Shown piece by piece: positions 17,777 to 26,273 of a stretch of DNA of 64,000 nucleotides. Within the stretch, counting starts at the first letter, position 1, and every line of letters starts with the position of its first letter. The translations under genes were made by a program, and so were the position numbers. Source of the stretch: Pseudomonas cremoris (GTDB taxonomy: Bacteria > Pseudomonadota > Gammaproteobacteria > Pseudomonadales > Pseudomonadaceae); NCBI RefSeq assembly GCF_014230465.1, contig NZ_JAAXCY010000019.1:1-64000 (forward strand), in the 5' to 3' direction. The notes beneath the pieces were generated by a model, which was not told the origin of the DNA, did not search any database, and worked only from the letters and a program-made list of their open reading frames with translations.

Positions 17777-18442
17777 TTAACGGCGGCTGTAACGCGCCAC
17801 CAAACGATCACCGGTCATCTGCAGGGCCTGCACCAGCACCAACAACAGCACCACGGTGACCACCATCACGTCGGTCTGGAACCGCTGGTAGCCATAGCGA
17901 ATCGCCAGGTCACCCAGGCCACCGCCACCAATCACCCCGGCCATGGCGGTGTAGTCCACCAGCACAATCGCGGTCACGGTCACCGCTGCCAGCAGCCCAC
18001 CCCGGGCCTCCGGCAGCAGCGTGTGGCGGATCACCTGCCAAGTGCTGGCGCCCATGGACTGGGTGGCCTCGACAACACCGCGATCCACCTCACGCAGCGC
18101 GGTTTCCACCAGCCGCGCAAAAAACGGCGTGCACCCCACCACCAGCGGCGGGATCGTGCCCGGTACGCCAAGGGAGGTGCCCACCAGCAAGGTGGTCAGC
18201 GGGATCAGCACAATCAGCAAAATGATGAACGGCAGCGAACGCAGCACGTTGACCACCACAGACAACAGCCGATACACCACCAACGCTTCGTGCAATTGGC
18301 GCTTGCCGGTCAGGAATAGCAGCACCCCCAGCGGCAACCCCAACAGCACGGTAAAACCCAGGGCCGCCGTGAGCATGCTCAGGGTTTCCAGGCAGGCTTG
18401 GCCGATGTCGGCCCAGTAGATGTTCTTGAACAGTTCGGCCAT
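17777..18442 (-). CDS. metI: MetI-type ABC transporter permease
   Basis: A 221-aa inner-membrane permease with five hydrophobic segments and the EAA-type loop EATQSMGASTWQVIRHTLLPEA that docks with the ATPase. It resembles MetI. It starts 3 bp after the sfnB stop. The ATPase gene metN, which normally precedes metI, is absent here and anywhere else in the window, so it must borrow an ATPase encoded elsewhere or be non-functional. Confidence 0.85.
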   Translation of the reverse strand: MAELFKNIYWADIGQACLETLSMLTAALGFTVLLGLPLGVLLFLTGKRQLHEALVVYRLLSVVVNVLRSLPFIILLIVLIPLTTLLVGTSLGVPGTIPPLVVGCTPFFARLVETALREVDRGVVEATQSMGASTWQVIRHTLLPEARGGLLAAVTVTAIVLVDYTAMAGVIGGGGLGDLAIRYGYQRFQTDVMVVTVVLLLVLVQALQMTGDRLVARYSRR

Positions 18443-18445
18443 GGA

Positions 18446-19669
18446 TCACGACCAATCGTGGCGCGGTGGCTTGGCGCCGTTGAGCAGCCAGTTGCCCACG
18501 ACGTGGTACTTCCAGCGCACCGGGTCGTGCAGGGTATGCACCCGTGCGTTGCGCCAGTGGCGGTCGAAGTTGTGCTTCTTCAAGGTGGAGCGTGTGCCGC
18601 CCAACTCAAACAACTTGTTGCTGGCTTCGATGGCAATTTCGGTGGTGAGCACCTTGGCGCGGGCGACTGCCAGGGAGGCATGGGCGACGTTGTCTTCATT
18701 CGGCGCCGGGCGTGCAGCATCGAGGGCAAAACCTGCACGTTCCAACAGGGCTTCGGCGGCTTCCAGGCGAATGTCCAGGGCGCCAACCTGGATGATGGTC
18801 AGCGGGTCCTCACTGGCATTTTCCACACCGGCGTCGATCCACGGCCGGGCGAATTGCTGCACGAACTGCACCGTGTCACGCAGTGCCGCGCGGGCGATGC
18901 CGGCGTCGATGGCAGCAGTGGTCAGCTGAGCGAAAGGTCCGGCCAAGGTCGGCGAATCGTAAGATTTATGAGTAGGAAACAGGTTGAACGCCGGCACGCG
19001 CAGGTCTTGCGCCAGCACCGTCCCACTGGACGTGGTGCGCTGGCCCATGCTGTCCCAATCGTCGACTACAACGAGTCCTTCAGTGCCGCGCTTTACGAAC
19101 GCCAACTGCGCATTTTGCTGTTCATCCAGAGCCAGTACCGCCAGCCAGTGAGCGTACAACGAACCGGTGCAATAGCCCTTGCGCCCGTTGATCACATAAC
19201 CGTCGCCTTCGCGGCGAATCGTCGCTTGAATGTCCTGCACATTTTTGCCACCGGTTTCCGACAGCGCATTGGCAAAACGATGCCCCTGCAATGCCAAGCC
19301 AAAGAAATGCGCCTGCTGCTCGGGCGTGCCTTGCAGGCGAATGTCTTCCAGCAGGCAGTAGTGGTTTTGCGGGATCTGCCCCAGGGACGGATCGGCGGCG
19401 GAAATAATCGCAATCACCTGGGCGAGCACCGCGTAGGACACCTGCGCCCCACCAAACTCGCGCGGCACGCTGATGCCCCACAGGCCGCTGTTGGAATACA
19501 GGTCTACCACCTCGGCGGGCACCTGGCGGGTGCGGTCACGTTCGGCGTCCTGCTCCAGCAATACGGCGGCAACACGATGCGCCACGGCAATCGCCTCGGC
19601 TTCATCACGGATCAGGTCAGCGTGGGGCGTGTGGATCGGGTAATCGGCAGACACAGGCAGTACAGACAT
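18446..19669 (-). CDS. sfnB: SfnB-family sulfur-acquisition oxidoreductase
   Basis: A 407-aa acyl-CoA-dehydrogenase-fold flavoprotein of the SfnB type (GLWGISVPREFGGAQVSY; IRREGDGYVINGRKGYCTGS; FDRHWRNARVHTLHDPVRWK). It is homologous to MsuC but in a different subgroup. Such enzymes are induced during sulfur starvation and thought to use FMNH2 to desulfurise organosulfur compounds; the exact substrate is unknown. It heads the sfnB-metI-metQ unit and is preceded by a sigma-54 promoter 36 bp from its start. Confidence 0.85.
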   Translation of the reverse strand: MSVLPVSADYPIHTPHADLIRDEAEAIAVAHRVAAVLLEQDAERDRTRQVPAEVVDLYSNSGLWGISVPREFGGAQVSYAVLAQVIAIISAADPSLGQIPQNHYCLLEDIRLQGTPEQQAHFFGLALQGHRFANALSETGGKNVQDIQATIRREGDGYVINGRKGYCTGSLYAHWLAVLALDEQQNAQLAFVKRGTEGLVVVDDWDSMGQRTTSSGTVLAQDLRVPAFNLFPTHKSYDSPTLAGPFAQLTTAAIDAGIARAALRDTVQFVQQFARPWIDAGVENASEDPLTIIQVGALDIRLEAAEALLERAGFALDAARPAPNEDNVAHASLAVARAKVLTTEIAIEASNKLFELGGTRSTLKKHNFDRHWRNARVHTLHDPVRWKYHVVGNWLLNGAKPPRHDWS

Positions 19670-19704
19670 ACAACGCTCTCGGGCGAATGGTTTGCCTTAG
19701 GCGT

Positions 19705-19720
19705 TGCAGCTTCTGTGCCG
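19705..19720 (-). promoter_or_regulatory. Sigma-54 promoter of sfnB-metI-metQ
   Basis: On the minus strand CGGCACAGAAGCTGCA fits TGGCAC-N5-TTGC, with GG (19719-19718) and GC (19707-19706) 10 bp apart. The predicted transcript start is about 25 nt before the sfnB ATG. SfnR, encoded about 4 kb away, is the likely activator. Confidence 0.72.
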
Positions 19721-19894
19721 AGCGCTGAAACCGTGGGGTTGAGCGCAAAAACCACGAAAAAGGCCGCTTATGGCGCAGCAAACTGCCCGTTCACTGTTGC
19801 CTGGCGAACACCTTGTCGGCTGCCCGCAGCCCGCGCGGTACGTGGCCTATAGTTAAAGGGCCGTACCTCCACACCACCACCCAAGGAGAACGAT

Positions 19895-20356
19895 ATGAGC
19901 GTCAAGCCTGTTCCAGAGGGTTTCCACAGCATCACGCCGTACCTGGGCGTCGATAAAGCCGCCGAAGCCATCGAGTTCTATAAGCAAGCCTTCAACGCCA
20001 TACAGGTGATGCGCCTGGACATGCCCGACGGCAAAGTCGGCCACGCCGAATTGCGCATCGGTGATTCGCCGATCATGCTCGGCTCGCCTTGCGTTGAAAG
20101 CCCATTCGGCAGCCCGCGCGATGGCCACACCAGCGTGGGCATCCACCTTTACGTCAACGATGTCGATGTGCAGTACAAACAAGCCATCGCCGCCGGTGGC
20201 ACGCCAATCTCAGAACCCAAGGATCAGTTCTACGGTGACCGCTCCGGTACGCTGAAGGATCCATTCGGGCATGTGTGGTTCCTGGCAACCCACAAGGAGG
20301 ATTTGACTGAAGCGCAGATCCGCCAGCGTGCCGAGGAGATGTTCAAGCAGGGCTGA
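19895..20356 (+). CDS. VOC (glyoxalase/PhnB-like) family protein
   Basis: A 153-aa protein of the vicinal oxygen chelate fold, PhnB-like: ITPYLGVDKAAEAIEFYKQAF at the start and DPFGHVWFLATHKEDL near the end. A strong AAGGAGA lies upstream. The family includes metal-dependent and non-enzymatic members; no substrate can be assigned. It stands alone between sfnB and the dehalogenase gene. Confidence 0.82.
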   Translation: MSVKPVPEGFHSITPYLGVDKAAEAIEFYKQAFNAIQVMRLDMPDGKVGHAELRIGDSPIMLGSPCVESPFGSPRDGHTSVGIHLYVNDVDVQYKQAIAAGGTPISEPKDQFYGDRSGTLKDPFGHVWFLATHKEDLTEAQIRQRAEEMFKQG

Positions 20357-20383
20357 GATCCCGCTGCCAACACATCTAAAACC

Positions 20384-20407
20384 GTGGGAGCTGGCCTGCT
20401 CCCACAC
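20384..20407. repeat. Single degenerate REP hairpin
   Basis: GTGGGAGCTGGCCTGCTCCCAC is a lone palindrome related to the REP family, with a shortened centre, lying between the VOC and dehalogenase genes. It may act as a weak transcript-end hairpin. Confidence 0.6.
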
Positions 20408-20531
20408 TGGATCTTTGTCGACCCTGAACCACCCTGCTACACACTTCATGAACACCCCCTCCACGCTTTCCCCCTTGCCCCGAATGCCGTGTGATTCCAC
20501 GATGCATGCACTCATTACAAGGAGCCACTCC

Positions 20532-21407
20532 ATGTTCGCCGGTTTCCAGAAAGACCAGCGCCACGTCAACGGCGTCAGCATCAGCTATCGCAAAGGCGGC
20601 ACGGGCCCCGGCCTGCTGTTGCTGCACGGGCACCCGCAAACCCACGTGATCTGGCACAAGATCGCCGAACAGTTGGCCGAACACTTCACCGTGGTCGCAG
20701 CCGACCTGCGCGGCTACGGCGACAGCAGCAAGCCGCCGGCCAATGACCATCACACAAACTACTCGAAGCGGGAAATGGCGCGAGACGGCGTCGAGTTGAT
20801 GAACGCGTTGGGCTTCGACACCTTCTCGGTGCTGGCCCACGACCGCGGCGCCCGCGTGGCACACCGCCTGGCCCTGGACCACCCGACCGCCGTGCAACGC
20901 ATGGTGCTGCTGGATATCGCCCCCACGCTGTCGATGTACGCGCAAACCGATGAGGCCTTCGCCCGGGCGTACTGGCACTGGTTCTTCCTGATCCGTCCCG
21001 CGCCGCTGCCGGAGGCTCTGATCGAAAGCAACCCCGAGTTGTACCTGCGCAGCGTCATGGGTAGCCGCAGCGCCGGGCTCAAGCCATTCACCGACGAGGC
21101 ATTTGCCGAATACCTGCGCTGCCTGAAACTGCCAGGCGCCGCCACGGGCATCTGCGAAGACTACCGCGCCGCCGCCGGCATCGACCTGGAACACGACCAG
21201 ACGGACATCGACGCCAACCACCACCTGCACTTGCCGCTGCTGGTGATGTGGGGCGCCGAAGGTACTGTCGGCCGCTGTTTCGAACCGCTCAAGGAATGGC
21301 AGAAAGTTGCCACCGACGTACGCGGCAAGGCCCTGCCGGCTGGCCATTACATCGCTGAAGAGGCCCCCGAGTTATTGCTGGGTGAAGTGCTGGCCTTCCT
21401 GCGCTGA
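20532..21407 (+). CDS. Fluoroacetate/haloacetate dehalogenase-type alpha/beta hydrolase
   Basis: A 291-aa alpha/beta hydrolase. The complete residue set described for fluoroacetate dehalogenase is present in order: nucleophile D104 with carboxylate-binding R105 and R108 (HDRGARV), acid D128, halide pocket H149, W150 and Y211, and base H272 (GHYIAEE). In the characterised Rhodopseudomonas enzyme these are D110, R111, R114, D134, H155, W156, Y219 and H280. The predicted reaction is hydrolytic dehalogenation of haloacetates to glycolate in the cytoplasm. I start it at the ATG at 20532 with AAGGAG upstream; an ATG ten codons earlier is possible. The dctA gene follows after 110 bp. Confidence 0.82.
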   Translation: MFAGFQKDQRHVNGVSISYRKGGTGPGLLLLHGHPQTHVIWHKIAEQLAEHFTVVAADLRGYGDSSKPPANDHHTNYSKREMARDGVELMNALGFDTFSVLAHDRGARVAHRLALDHPTAVQRMVLLDIAPTLSMYAQTDEAFARAYWHWFFLIRPAPLPEALIESNPELYLRSVMGSRSAGLKPFTDEAFAEYLRCLKLPGAATGICEDYRAAAGIDLEHDQTDIDANHHLHLPLLVMWGAEGTVGRCFEPLKEWQKVATDVRGKALPAGHYIAEEAPELLLGEVLAFLR

Positions 21408-21517
21408 GCCCACTCTCAACACTTAACGACACCACGACCTGAAACACGCGCCTCGCAGGCTGCCAATGGCCTGCGACGGGTTCGCTTTGCCCCCAGAAAC
21501 ATACCGAGATAATAACA

Positions 21518-22822
21518 ATGACAATCAGAAAGCTGCTGGGAACCCTGTATGTGCAAGTGCTGATCGCTATCGCCCTGGGCGTGTTGATCGGCCATCAATG
21601 GCCACAGATCGGCGTCGACCTCAAGCCTTTAGGCGACGGATTTATCAAGCTGATCAAGATGATCATCGGCCCGATCATCTTCTGCACGGTGGTGTCTGGC
21701 ATCACCAGCATGCACGACGTGAAGCAGGTGGGCCGAGTGGGTGGCAAGGCGCTGCTGTACTTCGAGATCGTCTCCACCCTCGCCCTGCTGATCGGCCTTC
21801 TCGCCGCTCACCTGTTGCAGCCAGGCGTGGGCTTTAATATCGATGTGAAAACCCTCGACAGTTCGGCCATCGCAGGTTTTGTCGGCCAGGCCGAGCATGG
21901 CGAAGGCGTCATTGGGTTTCTGCTGCATGTGATCCCCGCGACGTTTTTCGATGCATTCTCCAAGGGTGAAATCCTGCCGGTGCTGTTTGTATCCGTGCTG
22001 TTCGGCGTGGGTCTGGTGATGGTGGGGGAAAAGGGTCGGCCCTTGGTCGCTGTGATCAACCAGGCCAGCGAAGTGTTTTTCCGTATCGTCGGCATCATCA
22101 GCCGCGTTGCGCCGATTGGTGCCTTTGGGGCCATCGCCTTCACCATCGGCAAGTACGGCGTGGGTTCGTTGCTGCCGCTGTTGAAACTGGTGGGCACGTT
22201 CTACATCACCGCATTTTTCTTTGTGGCCGTCGTACTGGGCAGCATCGCGCGCTATGCCGGTTTCAGCATTTTCAAGTTGATGGGCTATATCAAGTCGGAG
22301 CTGCTGATCGTGCTGGGTACCAGTTCGTCGGAATCGGCGCTGCCGCAACTGATCCAGAAACTGGAAAGCCTGGGCGCGTCCAAAGGTGTAGTGGGCATCG
22401 TCGTACCGACCGGCTACACCTTCAACCTGGATGGCACCAACATCTACATGACCCTGGCGGTGCTGTTCCTGGCCCAGGCCACCAATATCCACCTGCCGCT
22501 CGAGCAGCAATTGACCTTGTTGGCGGTGGCGATGCTGACGTCCAAAGGTGCCGGTGCGGTGGTCGGTGCGGGCTTTGTGGCGCTGGCCGCGAGCCTGGCA
22601 GTGGTGCCGACGGTGCCGGTGGCGGCGATGGTGTTGATCCTGGGTGTGGACCGCTTCATGGCAGAATGCCGTTCGTTGACCAACATCATCGGCAATGCCG
22701 TAGCCGCGCTGGTGGTAGCCGCCTGGGAAGGTGAACTGGACCGCGAAAAAATGGCACCGATCGCCCTCAAGCGCGGCCGCCATGCACGCGCCGCCCAGGC
22801 CACGAAGGTCGCAGCCGAATAA
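21518..22822 (+). CDS. dctA: C4-dicarboxylate transporter DctA (DAACS family)
   Basis: A 434-aa sodium/proton-coupled dicarboxylate symporter in the inner membrane. It has the family motifs [16 protein letters not shown], the serine-rich [13 protein letters not shown] hairpin, [20 protein letters not shown] and [19 protein letters not shown]. Substrates of DctA are succinate, fumarate, malate and related acids. It lies between a dehalogenase and a LysR gene in the same direction. No sigma-54 promoter was found upstream, unlike the DctD-controlled housekeeping dctA known in Pseudomonas, so it may be a paralogue with separate control. Confidence 0.88.
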   Translation: MTIRKLLGTLYVQVLIAIALGVLIGHQWPQIGVDLKPLGDGFIKLIKMIIGPIIFCTVVSGITSMHDVKQVGRVGGKALLYFEIVSTLALLIGLLAAHLLQPGVGFNIDVKTLDSSAIAGFVGQAEHGEGVIGFLLHVIPATFFDAFSKGEILPVLFVSVLFGVGLVMVGEKGRPLVAVINQASEVFFRIVGIISRVAPIGAFGAIAFTIGKYGVGSLLPLLKLVGTFYITAFFFVAVVLGSIARYAGFSIFKLMGYIKSELLIVLGTSSSESALPQLIQKLESLGASKGVVGIVVPTGYTFNLDGTNIYMTLAVLFLAQATNIHLPLEQQLTLLAVAMLTSKGAGAVVGAGFVALAASLAVVPTVPVAAMVLILGVDRFMAECRSLTNIIGNAVAALVVAAWEGELDREKMAPIALKRGRHARAAQATKVAAE

Positions 22823-22835
22823 ACGCTTTAGACCC

Positions 22836-22855
22836 GGCGCGCCGGAAGGCGCGCC
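22836..22855 (+). terminator. GC-rich hairpin after dctA
   Basis: GGCGCGCC repeated on either side of a GGAA loop forms a perfect 8-bp stem just past dctA. No T-run follows, so termination is uncertain. Confidence 0.4.
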
Positions 22856-22900
22856 TATCCGGTGCTATTCTGGCGGTTCATGCCGCCAGCCCTGCTTCTG

Positions 22901-23815
22901 ATGACTCATAAGAAAGATACCGTGCCCCTACCCGAAGACCTGCGGGTGTTCCTGACCGTGATCCGCAAGGCCGGCTTCGCTGCGGCCGCCGATGAGCTGG
23001 GGTTGTCGCCAGCGTATGTCAGCAAGCGCATCCAGATCCTCGAAACCACCCTGGCCACCCGCCTGCTGCACCGCACCAGCCGGCGCATTGCCCTCACCGA
23101 AGACGGTGAACGGGTGCAGCGCTGGGCGGTGCGCATCCTCGAAGACTTCCAGCAACTGTCCGATGAGCTCACCGATGCCCACGACAGCCCTCGTGGCCAC
23201 TTGCACCTGTGCAGCAGCTTCGGCTTCGGGCGCAACCATGTGGCTCCCGCCGTGTCGCTACTGGCAGAACAATACCCGGACCTGGAAATCCGCTTGGACC
23301 TGTTCGACCGCGTGGTGGATATCGTCAGCGAAGGTTTCGACCTGGAGATCCGCGTAGGCGATGACATCCCCGGCCAACACATCGGTCGACAGTTGGTGAG
23401 CAACCGCCGAGTGTTGTGTGCCGCGCCCACGTATCTGCAGCGCCGGGGCGTGCCGCAACACCTGAGCGACCTGGAGCAACACGATTGCCTGGTGATCAAA
23501 GAGCGTGACAATGCGTTTGGCATCTGGAACCTGGAGCGCGAAGGTATTCAGGAAAGCGTGCGGGTACGCGGGCCGTTGTCGTCGAACAACGGCGAGATCG
23601 TATTGCAGTGGGCATTGGATGGGCGCGGCGTGTTGCTACGTTCGATGTGGGATGTGAAACCACTGCTGGAGCAAGGCAAGCTGGTTCAGGTACTGCACGA
23701 CTACACCCAGAGCGCCAACGTGTGGGCGGTGTACCCGACACGGTTGGCGTATTCCGGGAAGCTGCGGGCGTGTGTGGAGTTTTTGCAGGAGCATTTCAAG
23801 GGGCTGTCGATCTAG
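22901..23815 (+). CDS. LysR-family transcriptional regulator (DmlR/TtdR-like)
   Basis: A LysR regulator of about 304 aa: N-terminal winged helix (DLRVFLTVIRKAGFAAAADELGLSPAYVSKRIQIL) and a C-terminal ligand-binding domain. The sequence style (LSPAYVSKRI, RTSRRIALTEDG) is that of the D-malate/tartrate regulator group, and its position directly after dctA, with dicarboxylate effectors known in that group, fits control of dicarboxylate use. The ATG at 22901 is the likely start; earlier in-frame starts lie closer to dctA. A REPIN follows. Confidence 0.82.
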   Translation: MTHKKDTVPLPEDLRVFLTVIRKAGFAAAADELGLSPAYVSKRIQILETTLATRLLHRTSRRIALTEDGERVQRWAVRILEDFQQLSDELTDAHDSPRGHLHLCSSFGFGRNHVAPAVSLLAEQYPDLEIRLDLFDRVVDIVSEGFDLEIRVGDDIPGQHIGRQLVSNRRVLCAAPTYLQRRGVPQHLSDLEQHDCLVIKERDNAFGIWNLEREGIQESVRVRGPLSSNNGEIVLQWALDGRGVLLRSMWDVKPLLEQGKLVQVLHDYTQSANVWAVYPTRLAYSGKLRACVEFLQEHFKGLSI

Positions 23816-23848
23816 CCCACATCAACGCCTTGTAAACCCAATTAGAAG

Positions 23849-23937
23849 TGTGGGAGCGGGCTTGCTCGCGAAAGCAGTCTGTCAGTCATAGATAAGTTGA
23901 CTGATACACTGCATTCGCGAGCAAGCCCGCTCCCACA
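23849..23937. repeat. REPIN
   Basis: Two inverted REP copies with the GTGGGAGCGGGCTTGCTCGC core flank a 40-bp spacer whose central part is also partly palindromic. It sits between the convergent lysR and leuD-like genes. Confidence 0.9.
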
Positions 23938-23954
23938 TTTCGTTTTGCGGAGTA

Positions 23955-24569
23955 TCAGTTGAGCCAGGGGTTGGCTTGCAGGTGCTGACGTTCGAAGGCC
24001 TTGATCTGCTCACTGCGCTGCAGCGTGCTGCCAATCGCATCCAGCCCCAGCAATAGCGCAGTCTTGCGCAGGGTGTCGATCTGGAAAGGGATCACCTCGC
24101 CATTCGTCAAACCAATCTCCTGCGCTTGCAAGTCCACACTGATCTGCGCCTGCCCCGGCTGGCCCACGGTCTGCCCCAGTTTTTGCAACACCGCCTCTTC
24201 CAACGTAATCAACAACACGCCATTGCGCTGGCAATTGTCATAGAAAATTCCGGCAAAGCTGCTGCCGATCAGCGCGCGAATACCCATCTGTTTCAGGCCC
24301 CACACCGCATGCTCGCGACTGGAGCCACAACCAAAGTTCGGCCCCACCACCATAAAGCTCGCGCCCTGCCAGGCCGGTTGGTTCAGTACGAATTCAGGGT
24401 TGGGTTCACCGTTGGGCAAAAAGCGCAGGTCGAAGAACAGCCCACGGTCGAGCCCGTTGCGGTCGATGCCCTTGAGAAACTGCTTGGGCATGATCACGTC
24501 AGTGTCGATATTCGCCGCCAGCATCGGTGCGGCTTTGCCGGTAACCAGGGTGAAGGGTTGCAGGCTCAT
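23955..24569 (-). CDS. LeuD-like dehydratase small subunit (paralogue)
   Basis: A 204-aa aconitase-family swivel domain (NIDTDVIMPKQFLKGI; VGPNFGCGSSREHAVWGL). It pairs with the LeuC-like gene upstream, whose end it overlaps by 4 bp. Length and motifs match isopropylmalate dehydratase small subunits, but the usual leuB neighbour is missing, so it may serve a different hydroxyacid such as citramalate or dimethylmalate. Confidence 0.78.
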   Translation of the reverse strand: MSLQPFTLVTGKAAPMLAANIDTDVIMPKQFLKGIDRNGLDRGLFFDLRFLPNGEPNPEFVLNQPAWQGASFMVVGPNFGCGSSREHAVWGLKQMGIRALIGSSFAGIFYDNCQRNGVLLITLEEAVLQKLGQTVGQPGQAQISVDLQAQEIGLTNGEVIPFQIDTLRKTALLLGLDAIGSTLQRSEQIKAFERQHLQANPWLN

Positions 24570-25999
24570 GGGCGCTCTCCAAAAAGGCGGATGTCAGTCA
24601 GGCGGCCGGTGATGGCGGCGGCGGCAACCATGGCCGGGCTCATCAGGTGGGTGCGTGCCCCTGCACCCTGTCGGCCTTCGAAGTTGCGGTTGGTGCTGGA
24701 GGCACAGCGGTCGCCGGGGGCCAGCACATCGTCGTTCATCGCCAGGCACATCGAGCAGCCCGACTGTCGCCATTCAAACCCTGCGTCGATAAAGATCGCC
24801 GCCAGCCCTTCCGCCTCGGCCTGGTCGCGGACTTCGGTGGAGCCCGGCACGATCATCGCCCGCACGTGTTTGGCGACGTGTTTGCCACGCACCACGCTGG
24901 CCGCGTCGCGCAAGTCTTCGATGCGCGCGTTGGTGCAGGAGCCGATAAACGCATGGCTGATGACGATGTCGCTCAGCGGCATGCCGGCTTCCAGGCCCAT
25001 GTAGGTAAGGGCGCGGCGCATGTCCTGGCGCAGGATCAGGTCGCTGACGTCTTGCGGGTCGGGCACGCGAGCGCCGATGGGGGCGGCCTGGTCGGGGCTG
25101 GTGCCCCAGGTGACCATAGGCTCAAGGGTCGTCGCGTCGAGCTGCACTTCCTGGTCGAACACCGCACCGGCATCCGAATGCAATTGGCGCCAGCCCAGCA
25201 ACGCCTGCTCCCACAACTCGCCCTTGGGTGCACGGGGTTTGCCTTTGAGGTAGGCGAAGACCTTTTCATCCGGCGCCATGAACGCGCCGCGTGCACCGGC
25301 CTCGACCGCCATGTTGCAGATGGTCATGCGCGCCTCGACGCTGAGCGCATCGATGGTGGCACCGCAAAACTCGATGGCATAACCGGTGGCACCGGAGGCG
25401 CCGATCTTGCCGATCAGCGCCATGATCACGTCCTTGGACGTGAGGCCTGGGGCCAACACACCGTGCACCGTCACGCGCATGGTTTTCAGGCGTTTATACA
25501 CAAGGGTCTGAGAAGCCAGCAGGTGTTCGATTTCCGACGTGCCGATACCAAACCCAAATGCGCCCAAAGCGCCGTAGGTGGTGGTGTGGCTGTCACCGGC
25601 GGCGATCACCATGCCCGGCAGGATAAAACCCTGCTCCGGGGCAATCACGTGTTCGATGCCTTGGCGCTTGTCGAGGATATCCAGCAGTTCGATGCCGAAG
25701 TCCCGGCAGTTCTCCGCCAGGTACGACACCTGTCGCGCCCCGCCTGCGTCGGGCATTGCAGCGATGCGCTTGGGGGTGGTGGGGTTCACATGATCAACCA
25801 CCGCCAGTGCCGTGCCCGGGCGCCATACGCCACGGCCGGCCTCGCGCAAGCCACTGAACGCCTGCGGGCTGGTGTATTCGTTGATCACCTGGCGGTCTAT
25901 ATAAAGAAGCACATGCCCCTGGTCATCCAGAGTGCACACCGTGTGGGAATCGATGTGCTTGTCGTAGAGGGTTCTGGCGGGGATTTTCTGCGGGTTCAT
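24566..25999 (-). CDS. LeuC-like dehydratase large subunit (paralogue)
   Basis: A 477-aa aconitase-superfamily large subunit. The [4Fe-4S] ligands are present in GSCTNARIEDLR and GCSMCLAMN; GDSHTTTYGALGAFGFGIG and NRNFEGRQGAG are conserved. The usual DHNVPT motif of LeuC reads DHVNPT here. The protein is clearly divergent from the housekeeping Pseudomonas LeuC I remember. With no leuB or asd next to it, and dctA and a dicarboxylate-type LysR gene close by, it is more likely catabolic (2-methylmalate/citraconate-like) than part of leucine synthesis. I use the ATG at 25999; a GTG four codons upstream is possible. Confidence 0.75.
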   Translation of the reverse strand: MNPQKIPARTLYDKHIDSHTVCTLDDQGHVLLYIDRQVINEYTSPQAFSGLREAGRGVWRPGTALAVVDHVNPTTPKRIAAMPDAGGARQVSYLAENCRDFGIELLDILDKRQGIEHVIAPEQGFILPGMVIAAGDSHTTTYGALGAFGFGIGTSEIEHLLASQTLVYKRLKTMRVTVHGVLAPGLTSKDVIMALIGKIGASGATGYAIEFCGATIDALSVEARMTICNMAVEAGARGAFMAPDEKVFAYLKGKPRAPKGELWEQALLGWRQLHSDAGAVFDQEVQLDATTLEPMVTWGTSPDQAAPIGARVPDPQDVSDLILRQDMRRALTYMGLEAGMPLSDIVISHAFIGSCTNARIEDLRDAASVVRGKHVAKHVRAMIVPGSTEVRDQAEAEGLAAIFIDAGFEWRQSGCSMCLAMNDDVLAPGDRCASSTNRNFEGRQGAGARTHLMSPAMVAAAAITGRLTDIRLFGERP

Positions 26000-26273
26000 T
26001 GTTGTAGGCACTCACTCAACGGTATGCCCCCATCCTACGCAGACGCCCCCTGCCATCAATGGCGCTTGGGTGATGGCTTGGAACATGTTTCGTGTTCGAT
26101 CAGGGCTTCCAAATTGCGGAACTGTGAACCTGAAACATTTGCTTTCATCTCCGCGTTAGGGTTTTGCGATTCTCATCCGTCTTAACTTAGATACAGCCCG
26201 TCGCGTCAGCAAAAGCTACGACCGGCCTTTTCCGGGCCTCCATTGCCCCCCTCCGATCAAGACCCGCATTCAC

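Noticed and set aside
21408..21517. Sigma-54 promoter in front of dctA
   Set aside because: Looked for GG-N10-GC elements because housekeeping dctA genes are DctD-controlled; none with correct flanking bases found.
26012..26273. Zur or Fur box in front of the PepSY-metal operon
   Set aside because: GCGATTCTCAT (about 26167-26177) resembles half of a Fur site, but the other half is missing and no Zur palindrome is visible; too weak to call.
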